A DNA stretch of 64,000 nucleotides from Icerya purchasi (GCA_039619475.1 CM077115.1:479892400-479956399), one strand, 5' to 3'. Positions 1-9,431 are shown, counted from the stretch's first letter. Notes: generated from the letters alone by a model not told the origin. Translations and numbers: made by a program.

Positions 1-251
1 CCTACTGTAATTTTCAAACAATGTATTACGGAAAAGATCCACCACATCCAGCAGTGAGCGTAGAAGATTTTCTCAACAAATATCCGCTCTTTATTATTCC
101 GTGTAATTTTCAAAACGAACTTCTAAATGATGGAAGTCCGCTACAAGTGCGAGTGGATTTTAAGACCAGCAAAAATATCCCTGAAAATACGCTGGTTTAT
201 GCTCTTATAATACACGATAAATTAACCAGTTATAATGTTTTGGAATTGTAA
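1..251 (+). CDS. C-terminal part of a probable Polinton/Maverick capsid jelly-roll protein (partial)
   Basis: The reading frame is open from the window edge to a TAA at 249-251, so the ATG at 21 is probably internal and the gene starts to the left. The visible residues are rich in beta-strand patterns. They include 'YPLFIIPC', a 'VRVDFKTSKNIPENT' stretch and 'YALIIHDKL' close to the end. From memory, this resembles the end of proteins that accompany insect Maverick PolB genes, with a 'D.R.EFE...NFPANT.AYCLIIHD' pattern interpreted as a capsid jelly-roll. The neighbours (a Maverick-associated protein and PolB) support the assignment. Only about 80 residues are visible, so major and minor capsid protein cannot be told apart. 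Confidence 0.5.
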   Translation, partial: YCNFQTMYYGKDPPHPAVSVEDFLNKYPLFIIPCNFQNELLNDGSPLQVRVDFKTSKNIPENTLVYALIIHDKLTSYNVLEL

Positions 252-268
252 GGAGAGGAGAAAAGCAG

Positions 269-276
269 TATAAAAG
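269..276 (+). promoter_or_regulatory. TATA box for the gene starting at 450
   Basis: TATAAAAG lies 18 bp after the stop of the capsid-like gene and about 175 bp before the ATG at 450. A possible 69-bp leader intron follows, with GTATGT at 312-317 and an acceptor AG at 379-380 preceded by a T-rich stretch. If used, it would remove the upstream ATGs near 322-327. Both are inferred from motifs only. Confidence 0.4.
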
Positions 277-449
277 ACGTGTATTTAATAGTTTGAATTT
301 AGTATTGTTTTGTATGTGATCGATGAATGTACTTATTTCTATCTTCTTCGTGTTGCTGTTATTTGTTTTAATTAATATAGTTTCTTTTTTAACAAAACTG
401 TTTGTGTTGATTTATTTTTTTCATTATTATTTATTTGGTAATATTAACA

Positions 450-1385
450 ATGTCGACAGAATTCGAGTCCGTACGTGACGTTATAATTGACTTTCAGTGT
501 TTTAAAAATAACGATAATACTTATATTATAAAAGAACTAACGATATTATCTCTAGATGGAAATATTTTATTTCATCAAATTTATAAGCCACCTTTCAACT
601 GGAATATATTAACTAATAGCAAAAAACGAACAAATTCATGGGTTGTGCAAAACTATCATTCGATTTTGTGGAATGCTGGAGATGCTAATTATGAAAGTAT
701 TCCTAACGATTTAGAAAACGTTTTAAAACCGCTACAACCGTTGCAGTTGTACATTAAAGGAAATTCGAAAATCGAGACTATATGGGAAAAGCTAATGAAC
801 ACATCGCTTACAGACTTCAAGATTATTAATTTAGAAAGTCAGTATGGTATGCCGAACTTGAGAAAATTAAATAATACGTACAATGCTATATCAAAGTCCA
901 TTAAATGTGATGCGCACACTGATGGAAAATTAAATATATGCTCATTACGGAATGTATATGTAATGACAAAGTGGTTCGATATGAATGTTAGACCTGTTTT
1001 ATCAGCACTAAAGCATCCTGTACAACAAATATTACAAGATGTTACTGCAGAGACGCTTATTTCTGCATGTCCGAATAGGATTTGTGATTATTACGATAAA
1101 TTGCCGGAAACTCTGAAGAATAATGAAAATGTCAAAAAGTACTTACCATGTTTTAAACATCATAGATTCGATATACCTGATTCATTGCAGCTCAGCGCAG
1201 TTCATCCTGTTTTGGTGAAAGATTGTTCAAAATGCGGATATAAAAGTTTTAGTGAATTTTTGCAAGATTTATGTCCTACAACTTTTGGAAAAGATTCTAA
1301 TAATAACAAAGTTGGTAAAATTTCGGATGAAAATACTGAATGTGATTGCGGTTGTCTACCTACAGCTTATCCACATTTCGATTAA
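450..1385 (+). CDS. Maverick-associated protein, possible DEDD-type exonuclease-like fold
   Basis: The protein has 311 aa from the ATG at 450. The frame is open back to a TTG at 435, but 450 is the first ATG. The N-terminus 'VIIDFQCFK' (about residues 11-19) has a D-x-Q where DEDD exonucleases have D-x-E. It is followed by 'KPPFNW' (47-51), 'NYHSILWNAGD' (68-78), 'YIKGNSKIETIW' (101-112), 'INLESQYG' (126-133) and a His at 156. From memory, the same motif order occurs in uncharacterised proteins encoded beside PolB in arthropod Mavericks. The C-terminus carries C-x2-C (259-262) and CDCGC (298-302), a possible metal site. The missing acidic residue makes nuclease activity uncertain. The gene is intact, lies on the same strand as the capsid fragment and is AT-rich like its neighbours. 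Confidence 0.6.
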   Translation: MSTEFESVRDVIIDFQCFKNNDNTYIIKELTILSLDGNILFHQIYKPPFNWNILTNSKKRTNSWVVQNYHSILWNAGDANYESIPNDLENVLKPLQPLQLYIKGNSKIETIWEKLMNTSLTDFKIINLESQYGMPNLRKLNNTYNAISKSIKCDAHTDGKLNICSLRNVYVMTKWFDMNVRPVLSALKHPVQQILQDVTAETLISACPNRICDYYDKLPETLKNNENVKKYLPCFKHHRFDIPDSLQLSAVHPVLVKDCSKCGYKSFSEFLQDLCPTTFGKDSNNNKVGKISDENTECDCGCLPTAYPHFD

Positions 1386-2092
1386 TTAATTTTTAGTTTA
1401 TTCATTAACAAATTTTGCATGTTATATTTATGTTGTATTATTTTAATTATAATTTAAATAAATGTATGTTTATTTAATGTGTTTTTTGATTTTCCGTCTT
1501 CTTACGATTTCTTATTTTTCTTCTTCTTTAGCAATGAACCTAAATAGTATTAGTTAATACTAAATTATACATGTAAATAATAGTAAAATGAAATAAACAC
1601 AAAATAAATGAATGAAGAAAGAAAACGTGTATTTACATCAAAATACAACAATAAAAACAACGATAGCGACGATATTGTCGATGGCGATTGGAAATACATA
1701 TGCGCGATAAAATATGACTGTACATTATGGATCGATATAAAATAGAACGGAAAATACAATAAAATAATAATGCCGACAATGATGGTAATTGGAAATATAT
1801 ATACACGATAAATATAACTGTACAATATGGTTCGATATAAAAAATGAAAAAATAATAAGGGAAATATTAATAAACTGTGCATCGCACCATAGAATAAATA
1901 TATTCTAAACCGAAACGATTAATTTCATATTTATTTATAACCAAGATTTTCGGAGTGCTAAATAATGACGAAGTAACTATATATTTTTTAACATTATTTT
2001 TGAAATATGGACTTGATGGATCATTTTCTCCTTTATTTATTTCATTTATTATGAAAGTTACTATAAATCTATGTACTTCAGACTTTATATTT
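1386..2092. other. AT-rich intergenic region with an internal tandem duplication
   Basis: No gene is seen. Convergent gene ends (the + gene to the left, the F-box gene on - to the right) face each other here. An AATAAA-like signal (aataaatg, about 1458) may serve the left gene. Short reading frames here are low-complexity and hydrophobic and look non-coding. Confidence 0.6.
1679..1850. repeat. Imperfect tandem duplication, about 103-bp period
   Basis: The segment with 'gattggaaatacatatgcg' and 'gatcgatataaaat' (about 1,684-1,745) recurs as 'attggaaatatatatacac' and 'ttcgatataaaa' (about 1,788-1,843). There are several substitutions, so the duplication is not recent. Confidence 0.7.
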
Positions 2093-2344
2093 CTAAAGAA
2101 TACAACATCTGTACTTTTTTTTTATGTTAATATTTTTAACGAAGGTCTCACGTTTTTTATATCTCTGTTCGAAAACCCATTCATTATTAATAAAGGTAAT
2201 CCGCTTTGAAATTGCCCTTTGTAGTTTTTTATAAATATCTTTGCTTGATATAGAAAGACGAACTATATCTTCAGTGTCAAGATGCCAAACAATTTCTTCT
2301 AACATTTCTTCTGGTAAGTCAATCATTTTAATTTGTGAATTCAT
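2093..2344 (-). CDS. Short F-box protein, paralogue of the gene at 2,790-3,278
   Basis: The protein has 83 aa from an ATG at 2344 to a TAG at 2093. Residues about 9-41 form an F-box: 'LPEEMLEEIVWHL' then 'D..RLS..SK.I...L', matching the family pattern LPxExLxxIxxxL...D...L. F-box domains bind Skp1 and recruit targets to SCF ubiquitin ligases. Residues 1-60 align with the neighbouring larger F-box protein (same MNS start, 'ISKRITFINN' against 'LSKRVVLLNN'), and both genes share the start context GAATTCATGTTCTATA. It is about half the length of its paralogue, so it may be a truncated copy or a bare F-box adaptor. It lies between Maverick-type genes and points the same way as PolB. Confidence 0.65.
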   Translation of the reverse strand: MNSQIKMIDLPEEMLEEIVWHLDTEDIVRLSISSKDIYKKLQRAISKRITFINNEWVFEQRYKKRETFVKNINIKKKYRCCIL

Positions 2345-2789
2345 GTTCTATATTTATGGATGAGAAAATTTAAGAGTTATAACTTTGTTAATTTATTAAT
2401 TTAATGTATCACATCCGGAAATGTGTAATATTATTTAAAAAATAAATTGTGAATCAGTCACGCGCCTAGGGAAATATATGACAATGCCGACCACAATGTC
2501 GACAATAGGTATACTTTTAATAGATACTTGAATGAAAACACCGTGAAAGGACGAGTGTAAAAGAAAAATAAAAACATTGAAAAAAAGGTCGGTAGTACGA
2601 AATTGCTACCGGAAAGACCGCACAGGGTCAGGTCAGGTATAAAAATATAAAGAGTCAAAAGTGGCGGTGTGAGAAAAGCATATGTGTTTAAACCCCGTTA
2701 AAGTAAACCGCCTACAGAGACCACCGAAAGTAAAGAAAAAAAAAAGGTCGGTAGTACGAAATTGCTTATAAATGAATTCAGACCTATGT
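2345..2789. repeat. Intergenic segment with a 26-27-bp direct repeat
   Basis: The sequence 'ggtcggtacga'-type unit, precisely aaaaaaggtcggtagtacga plus aattgct, occurs at about 2,581-2,607 and again at about 2,741-2,766, bracketing about 134 bp. A TATA-like gtataaaaatataaag lies at about 2,638. No gene was recognised. The repeats could flank a small insertion or be duplicated upstream elements. Confidence 0.6.
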
Positions 2790-3278
2790 CTATATTATAC
2801 ATTCAAATTTAAAATTGTCATGTAGAATTCTGACTGTATTATCGTCCCATATATTTACAATAGAATTTATAATTGTAATGTCGCATATGCGAACATCGTT
2901 GCCAAAATAAAAAGGAAAATAAAAAAAGTACTTGCGTAATTCGAAAGGATTATTAAAGCTCCCACAATTTGAAAAAATGAATTTTCTTATGCCATGATCG
3001 CATGCAATCTTTAAATATTTCATAATATTCTCCACCGGAAGTTTATAAAAACATACAGTATCAACGCGAGGAGATAAACAAAAATTAGAAAAATAACACT
3101 CATCAAAACTACAATCATTGTTTAATAGTACCACCCTTTTTGATAATTCTGTATGTAAATTTTTATGAATATGTTTACTGCATTTCGATAAACGCGTAAC
3201 ATCCAGCACATTCAAATGTTTACTAATTTCAACTAACATTTCGGGAAGTAAATTGGAAAGTTTAACTTCAGAATTCAT
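2790..3278 (-). CDS. F-box protein next to PolB
   Basis: The protein has 162 aa from an ATG at 3278. Residues about 9-41 read as an F-box: 'LLPEMLVEISKHLN' followed by 'LDVTRLSKCSKHIHKNL'. The remaining 120 residues contain no leucine-rich, WD or kelch repeats that I can recognise and are rich in Phe, Asn and Cys. It is a paralogue of the shorter gene at 2,093-2,344. The start lies next to an A-tract and 164 bp downstream of the PolB stop, on the same strand. By analogy with F-box proteins of poxviruses and plant viruses, it could redirect host SCF ligase, but that is inference. F-box genes are not a standard part of Polintons as I know them. Confidence 0.65.
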   Translation of the reverse strand: MNSEVKLSNLLPEMLVEISKHLNVLDVTRLSKCSKHIHKNLHTELSKRVVLLNNDCSFDECYFSNFCLSPRVDTVCFYKLPVENIMKYLKIACDHGIRKFIFSNCGSFNNPFELRKYFFYFPFYFGNDVRICDITIINSIVNIWDDNTVRILHDNFKFECII

Positions 3279-3442
3279 GTTCTATAAAAAAAAAAAAAAA
3301 AAAAAATATATGAAAAATTGTTTAAATCTTTACATAATATTTATTGTGAGATGTTTAGTATTATTTTTTAAATGTTATTACAGGGACAGATGTAAATTAT
3401 TATCATATACACGCTCTTTTCACTCTAACACAAGCACTCTGC

Positions 3443-6400
3443 TTAACCTATCAACCGTTTATAATAACAATCCGGTTGCCATAATGAGCTGTGTTTATAT
3501 GCGGTAAACACAGACAGTTCATCCAGAACTAAATTAAAATTATTTTTATAATTTACAACATCTACATGTCCATATGGGAATGTATGTATATTATCCGGAC
3601 CTATTAGACGCTTATCATCTGCCCCTGATAATGCTAACTTAGATTCTTTTATGGTGTATAGTATATGATTAAAACTGCGTATGTTAAAACTGACGTGGCT
3701 AGTTTTATACATTACAGACTTATTTAATATACAATAGCAATAATGACTAAACGCAAGATCGTGTTTTACAGTCGATTGGGATACGCCCTTACATTTTTTA
3801 ATAAGATTATTATTACTAAATTTAATAGTATACACCTTCGAACGGAGTCCAACGAATGCGCTTATAGGTATACTATTAGCCTCATCTTTGAACTTTCCTA
3901 AAGATTTTTTGTTAACTAAACTATAACATGAGTGGTCGGTAGGATAATCGCTAGTGTCGTACAAACTTAAATTATTCCGAATGTCATTGTAGAGGTCCGC
4001 AGTTTTTATATTATAAATAAAGGAATCTGTGTCCATATAAAGAAGTTGCAACTTTTCGGGTCCGTACATTGGCAGCATTACATCATAATGATGTCTATAC
4101 ATAATGCATTTACTTATGTCTAACACAGCCATTCCTACAAATAAAGGCTTGTCAAACATTAATTTAGTTCGATGTTGATGTACGGCACACAAGAACGGGT
4201 TTTCATTGAAAATCGTCCAGTCTTTAAATGTTGATTTACCAACCATTTTTGAAAATTTTACTTTACTAGATGTTACTTTAATATTTGGCCGAGAGCGTAT
4301 GTTTTCTAATAGTTTCCCATAAGACGCGTTCGTCATTAATTTGAAAAAGTTTTTCTCAAACTCATTCTTTGCCTGTTGGCGAAGTTGAGTGTTGAGATCG
4401 ACATATTTTTTAAGCCACGATGTCTGCTCAAATTTAATTACTCTATGAATTTTTCGAAGACGTAAACCGTTTTTAATAGCAAATTTTAAATATGAATAAT
4501 GAATTATATAATTTGTTTTATTTTCTAGTGTTGCCACTAGTTTTTTTACGTTACCCCTACGCGAAACATTTTTAGACATCGGGCATATTGGTAAATCAGA
4601 GTGTAAAAGATGCAACTCCTTCATATAGTCCAAATCCACTTCCATTATATAATCAACAGGTGAATCATCTGAAACGGACATGACGTCAAAATTAGCAATT
4701 TCATCATCAGTCATCCACTGAAACCCTCTATATGGAAGCGGTGAACACATCGCTGTACCATATAAATTGTTACAATCGATGTAGAAGATAAAATTGGACT
4801 CATCTCCGCTATCATTACAATCAGTGGAAGAAACATATTGATTATTTGCAACACAATACCGTTTAGAGCATTGTGTTAAACCTCCGCGGATAGCAGATTC
4901 AAAAAACAGATACTTATCGTAATCTGTGAGGAGTTCTATTTGTACTCCCGTAACTTTCAACATTGCCTGAAAACTAAGTCCGGGAGCACTAAAGAACCAA
5001 CATGCATCTAATTGGTAAATGTTATGGCAAACATCACGAAAATTCTCAAACACATCAGCTAATAATAGCACATCTGTCCGTAAATAAATGTCGCTATATT
5101 CACCTAACGTGCTGATATTTAGCGTGTTCCATACGTTTCTCGCATGATTGTAATCATCATCAGAGACGTGTGTTTTTGAAAGAGAACTATAAAATTTTTC
5201 ACGGCTAGGTAATGTTGTTTCTGCTAATTTAGACCAATCATCACAATACTCATAAGGAAACACACCCTTACGCCGTAGCAGAGAGAGTAATGAACTATTG
5301 GGAAGGTTGGCTAAAGTATGTTTAAATGAATCATCTGGTAAATTTTTTGCCAACTTCTCCAAACTACTAGCCATAAACTGTAAAGAGTCGACAAAACGCA
5401 GTTGAATACGTTCGCTAATTCTTTTTGTAAATCCTTTGTATTTTTCTGCCGTGCTTGCTAGGGCAAATATTTCTTTTGTGTCAAATGCCAGCTCTCTAAT
5501 GATCAAATGACCGTCATATCCACTCAAATTATGCAATATTACGGGAACAAATGAAGGAAGCTGATATTGAATATTACATTGCGAATGAGCAGCGCCTCTA
5601 TATTTCCCAGTTATATGACAGTGGTCTGCAACTTTATCATTTCCTAGCGGACCCCCACAAATATGACATTCGGTAGCTCTACGATAATTAAGACGAGAAT
5701 GAGCGGTCCACGAAATACGCGTTTTCTTTTGGTAAATTTTCTCAATAACTTTTGCTTCCCGCACTAACTCCTGTACAAATTTTTTTGCCGCATCAGGTCC
5801 TCGATATAATTTAGGTGGCGATATTGTATTATCTAATCGGTTGACTACATAATAACAATACGACATGGCTTCATGACGCTGGACCTTGATGGTATTACTT
5901 CTCTGAGTTCTTCGGATGAATGTGTTCTGTGCATCATCACCCAACGCCATTTCAGATTCGTCAATAATAGAAATAGAAGAATCATCTACATTCATAGAAT
6001 TATCACTCTCCGCACTCAGTCTCCGTTCCATTTCCCCCTCTTCTGTTTCTGGAATTTTCACAAGAATACTTTCGAAGTCTGCGTAAATGCAGAAATTTAT
6101 AAATTGTTTATATTTATATTTATCGAATTTTAATACATTTTTTCCATTTTTCGGCATAATAGCTGTGACAGGAGGAACTTCTCTGCATAGTTTGCTGTGA
6201 TCTAAATGTCTCGCTTCATTATGTGTGTAAGATAAACATCTTCGACAGATAAACATTTGATTACTAAATGAAGTTATCTGCCGAGCAACCAGTCTACTTA
6301 AGTTCCGTATACAACAGAAGTGTTGTTTGTCTCCATTTTTCAACAGGAGGAGGTCATGGTGTATGCCTCTTTCTTCTTTGGTGATTCGAAGAGGAAAAAC

Positions 6401-7117
6401 AATATTTTTATCATCTACACCGTATACATTGACTGAGGCGGAGGGATTATTCTGTTCAAAGATCTTCACATCAGATAATGGCGTTGGGAATGAAATACCA
6501 CTCCAGTTATACCTAGCTCTCAACACTGGATTCGAGAGATATTGACTGACACGGTATGGATGCTCTTCTACAAATTTTGCGAGAATTGCATACATAAAAC
6601 ACTGCTTATCGTCAGAATTATATGGTTTCACATTTACTACTGCTTGCTTACGTTTTAGAGGGGTAGGTAGATCTATGAATGAGCCTGCGCGTTGAAGAAG
6701 ATTTCTAAAGTTGAGACGAACTTCGAGATATTCTATTTTTTGTAACAACCATCCTGATCCAGATGTGAGATCCATCTTGTCAACCAATACATTCATCTGC
6801 TGTACAGACTCATCAAACCACCCCTCTAAATCATCACCAAGTAGTAGCAAACGTGCGCTTATGGGGAAATACATCGGCGATGAGGTAATTTCACCCTCAG
6901 CAACCATCTTCTCGAATACACAGTGTAGAGACAAGCTAACTTTCACACCCGTCCGGTTATTGTTTTCAATTTTTTCGATAACATCATCCTTAATATTTGA
7001 CAAAAAACGTTCGATATCCAGTTGCATATTGTTGGTGTTAACGAATCGGTAGGTTGCCAGTCGAGATCTATATCTAGTATTAACTTCTTCAACAATATAA
7101 CTCGCGCTGGCTGCCAT
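3443..7117 (-). CDS. Protein-primed-type family B DNA polymerase (Polinton/Maverick PolB), intact
   Basis: The protein has 1,224 aa from the ATG at 7117. The frame is open 14 codons further to a GTG at 7159, but no earlier ATG exists. Numbering from 7117: Cys/His cluster C291-C294-H307-C311; Exo I D347-x-E349; an endonuclease-VII-like Cys/His domain with C484/C487, DHCH 498-501 and H511/C514-N; Exo II N530...D535; Exo III Y678-x3-D682; polymerase motif A D781 in 'DCNNLYG'; motif B K926 to YG 933-934 in 'KLMTNASYG'; motif C DTD 1029-1031; and a 'KCKGV' motif near 1107-1111. All expected catalytic residues are present and no stop or frameshift is seen, so this copy looks functional or recently so. 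The family copies element genomes from a terminal protein primer. The Exo I-Exo II interval is enlarged by an acidic linker and the Cys/His nuclease-like domain, as in other insect copies known to me. Confidence 0.95.
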   Translation of the reverse strand: MAASASYIVEEVNTRYRSRLATYRFVNTNNMQLDIERFLSNIKDDVIEKIENNNRTGVKVSLSLHCVFEKMVAEGEITSSPMYFPISARLLLLGDDLEGWFDESVQQMNVLVDKMDLTSGSGWLLQKIEYLEVRLNFRNLLQRAGSFIDLPTPLKRKQAVVNVKPYNSDDKQCFMYAILAKFVEEHPYRVSQYLSNPVLRARYNWSGISFPTPLSDVKIFEQNNPSASVNVYGVDDKNIVFPLRITKEERGIHHDLLLLKNGDKQHFCCIRNLSRLVARQITSFSNQMFICRRCLSYTHNEARHLDHSKLCREVPPVTAIMPKNGKNVLKFDKYKYKQFINFCIYADFESILVKIPETEEGEMERRLSAESDNSMNVDDSSISIIDESEMALGDDAQNTFIRRTQRSNTIKVQRHEAMSYCYYVVNRLDNTISPPKLYRGPDAAKKFVQELVREAKVIEKIYQKKTRISWTAHSRLNYRRATECHICGGPLGNDKVADHCHITGKYRGAAHSQCNIQYQLPSFVPVILHNLSGYDGHLIIRELAFDTKEIFALASTAEKYKGFTKRISERIQLRFVDSLQFMASSLEKLAKNLPDDSFKHTLANLPNSSLLSLLRRKGVFPYEYCDDWSKLAETTLPSREKFYSSLSKTHVSDDDYNHARNVWNTLNISTLGEYSDIYLRTDVLLLADVFENFRDVCHNIYQLDACWFFSAPGLSFQAMLKVTGVQIELLTDYDKYLFFESAIRGGLTQCSKRYCVANNQYVSSTDCNDSGDESNFIFYIDCNNLYGTAMCSPLPYRGFQWMTDDEIANFDVMSVSDDSPVDYIMEVDLDYMKELHLLHSDLPICPMSKNVSRRGNVKKLVATLENKTNYIIHYSYLKFAIKNGLRLRKIHRVIKFEQTSWLKKYVDLNTQLRQQAKNEFEKNFFKLMTNASYGKLLENIRSRPNIKVTSSKVKFSKMVGKSTFKDWTIFNENPFLCAVHQHRTKLMFDKPLFVGMAVLDISKCIMYRHHYDVMLPMYGPEKLQLLYMDTDSFIYNIKTADLYNDIRNNLSLYDTSDYPTDHSCYSLVNKKSLGKFKDEANSIPISAFVGLRSKVYTIKFSNNNLIKKCKGVSQSTVKHDLAFSHYCYCILNKSVMYKTSHVSFNIRSFNHILYTIKESKLALSGADDKRLIGPDNIHTFPYGHVDVVNYKNNFNLVLDELSVFTAYKHSSLWQPDCYYKRLIG

Positions 7118-8399
7118 TTTGCACTCGTGAAAATCTAAACCAATCAACAGCACATTCACTTTAACACTGCTAACATCTTGCTACTGCATAATATAATTAT
7201 ACTTTCAAAGAAGAATAAGCGAATTTAAAATTTTAGCTCATTTTTTAAGTTTCATTAATTAATTAATTTATTTTTTTCAATAATATATTCGAGTAAAGTA
7301 TCAAATGAGAAATATTTCAATTAACCAATAGGACTAATTATTTAGTAAGTGATTTAGCATTCGAATCATTCAATCATATTTAATAAAAAATTTCTCAAAA
7401 TAAAATTAAAAATATTATTTACGTCGAAGTTAATAAAATAACTAATTAACATTAAATCAGAATGATTGGGTACCTATTTATAGAAGTATACTACTACAGT
7501 TTATACATTCATTAATATACAATACAAACATTAATTAATTAACAAACATAAAAGAACAATGTAAAAATTTAAAATACATATCACATTTAGAATTGGTAAA
7601 ACGGATGTGGTGAAATAGTGGAAGCATACAGCAGTAGAAACTACTAATAAAAATTTTTTAAAAATTTTAGCTCCGCTGTGTGAATGAAATTTAACGTAAA
7701 GAATGGAATTGGTTAATAATACTATTTTTTAAAAATGAAACTTGATATTAAAACTACTTAGGGGAAAGTAATGCGAATAATAAATAAAATAAATACTTTA
7801 AGAAAAATTATTAATGAGTGATCGATACAAGAAAATAAAATAAATAACTATGCAATGACATCAATGAACTTGGTAAACATTTTATATTCCGCGTGTGATA
7901 TGTATTATGTTTATGTAAATGTTCTAAAGTACATACCAGAGCTGGATATCGAAACAAATTAATGTAGAAAGGATTCTGTTGATGATGCGGTGTTTTCTTA
8001 TTGCTGCTACTATTGTTGATGTTCTTGTCGATTTTTCACGTTATTCCGTTTAGTGTTGTTGTTGAATGTTCGAATGTGCTAAAGCAAATTATTCATATTT
8101 ATTATATTGCAAATATTAGAGTAATATAAATAAAAAATTTGTAACTTTACGTAATTTATAAAATTATTTTGGCAAACAAATGATGAAAATGTTATTATTT
8201 AGTGGCATTATTAATGTTTGAAAGAAATTAAATAAAAGTACTACCTTTTAATTAAACTTTCTTCATATTTCCTTATAATCCCGCACCCACTTTCAAGACT
8301 TAGGAAAAATTATGGAAAATGGATCGCGTGCAACATCCAACATTAATAATCATTCCGCTTAGAGTTATTAAAGTTAACATGCCCTGACTTTTATTTTCT
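7118..8399 (-). other. AT-rich region upstream of PolB; possible leader intron
   Basis: No coding region is seen. On the - strand a donor-like TCTG|GTATGT (GT at 7936-7935) and an acceptor-like 'ttatgcag' near 7188 would place a roughly 750-bp intron in the PolB leader. A TATAAAT lies near 8,155-8,162 (-). The sites are individually common in AT-rich DNA, so this is weak. Confidence 0.25.
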
Positions 8400-8473
8400 T
8401 TTTGTTGCTTTTTTTTATTTTTTTATATTTTTTTGTTTTTTTTTTGTTTTTTTTTGTTTTTTTTTTTTTTTTT
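8400..8473. repeat. Poly(T) tract with single G interruptions
   Basis: Long T runs are separated by single G or A bases and end abruptly next to the 113-aa gene. Read on the - strand it is an A-rich tail starting about 42 bases after the stop codon of that gene. This could mark retroposition or simply be low-complexity sequence. Confidence 0.8.
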
Positions 8474-8476
8474 GAT

Positions 8477-8592
8477 ATAGCAATTCCATTATTACATCAC
8501 TACACCAAAATCCTTCAGGTGTGTGGATAAAACATACAAATTACATCACCTGAAGGACTTTGATGCAACTCCGTAACGAATGGAATTGCTAT
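8477..8592. repeat. Imperfect 45-bp inverted repeat over the end of the 113-aa gene
   Basis: The left arm 8,477-8,521 and right arm 8,546-8,592 pair through perfect blocks at both ends (14 bp, atagcaattccatt; 11 bp, tccttcaggtg) and a similar middle, leaving a 24-bp loop. The stop codon at 8,515 lies inside the left arm. It could form a hairpin in DNA or in the transcript's 3' end. Confidence 0.8.
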
Positions 8593-8856
8593 CCTTTCAA
8601 AAACTCTTAACCGTGTAACATCATCGCCCGTACATATAGGCGAGTGTAATGTGTTGAATTCCATTACCGCTTCCTCAATTGAACGAGGAAACGCTAATGG
8701 AATTCCCGATGCGGTCATTCGTTGAATGATGATATGGCGAATCTCATTATTATGAAATGGGAGAATTTGCATCGCTGGTGGATCAATAGTAAAAATTTCA
8801 GGAGATGGTGGAGAGTGGGGCGGGGACATTGGAGGCAAACCTTCTTTTGGTGCCAT
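8515..8856 (-). CDS. Unrecognised 113-aa protein with spliced leader
   Basis: I do not recognise this protein. It starts MAPKEGLPPMSPP, with a Pro-rich N-terminus ('SPPHSPPSP', possibly unstructured). A globular-looking remainder follows, with 'EIRHIIIQRM', 'FPRSIEEAVMEF', 'VFERIAIPFVTEL' and a short tail 'CMFYPHT'. There is no signal peptide or membrane segment. Five bases upstream of the ATG is a textbook splice acceptor (pyrimidine tract then TTATTTAG), and a donor lies 411 bp further, so the ATG probably begins the second exon. An inverted repeat overlaps the stop codon, so the original C-terminus may have been altered. It lies on the same strand as PolB, about 1.4 kb upstream. Confidence 0.55.
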   Translation of the reverse strand: MAPKEGLPPMSPPHSPPSPEIFTIDPPAMQILPFHNNEIRHIIIQRMTASGIPLAFPRSIEEAVMEFNTLHSPICTGDDVTRLRVFERIAIPFVTELHQSPSGDVICMFYPHT

Positions 8857-8861
8857 TGTAT

Positions 8862-9272
8862 CTAAATAAGAAGAAGAAAAAATAGAAAATTATGTGATTA
8901 ATATTTTTTCGAATAATTATAAAATTTTTACTTGTTTGGTAAATAATAATATTTGATTATGTTTCCATCGAAAATTATAGTACTTGTGATTGGCTTCAAG
9001 GTTAAAAAAAAAAATGAATAAATAAATTAGTAAATTTGGATTATAATCAAAATTACATTTGATAAAAGAATAAAAAAAAAAAATAGAAACTCTTTACTTA
9101 ATCAATTGAATATGGGTGCGATTAGATTTGAAAATAAGATATGAATGTGAGATAATGAAAATACTTTGGTAATTATAGAGACGTCGTATGAAAATAAAAA
9201 TTAACAAAATAAAAAATAAATGTAGAATAATTTTTGATATTTTAATTAAATAAATACACTGCGATTACTTAC
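8862..9272 (-). other. Predicted leader intron of the 113-aa gene
   Basis: On the - strand the donor reads CCAAATTG|GTAAGTAATCG (GT at 9272-9271), and the acceptor is a strong pyrimidine tract ending in TTATTTAG (AG at 8863-8862), followed by ATACAATGG with the gene's ATG. Both sites match the eukaryotic consensus very well and the pair is correctly placed behind a TATA box. The region itself is AT-rich and non-coding. Confidence 0.6.
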
Positions 9273-9424
9273 CAATTTGGATGAAAATCCGTTGATTGCA
9301 AAACAGAAAAATAATCGAACTTGAAAATTTTTAAAGTACACAATTGTAAGAACGTCAGAAATATATGCCGCGATCTGCGCCCAACTATGACTTATAAATG
9401 AGGAGATTCGATATGTGGAAGTGG

Positions 9425-9431
9425 TTATATA
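9425..9431 (-). promoter_or_regulatory. TATA box for the spliced 113-aa gene
   Basis: TATATAA on the - strand within 'agggtatataaccac' lies about 150 bp upstream of the predicted donor at 9,272. Transcription would start around 9,395-9,402, giving a first exon of roughly 125 bp. Confidence 0.5.

Noticed and set aside
1565..1882. 105-aa hydrophobic frame on -, possible membrane protein
   Set aside because: Phe, Ile, Tyr and Leu richness follows from the AT-rich tandem duplication; no start context or neighbours support it.
5873..7052. Frames of 72-113 codons on + across the PolB gene
   Set aside because: Antisense shadows of the conserved polymerase frame.
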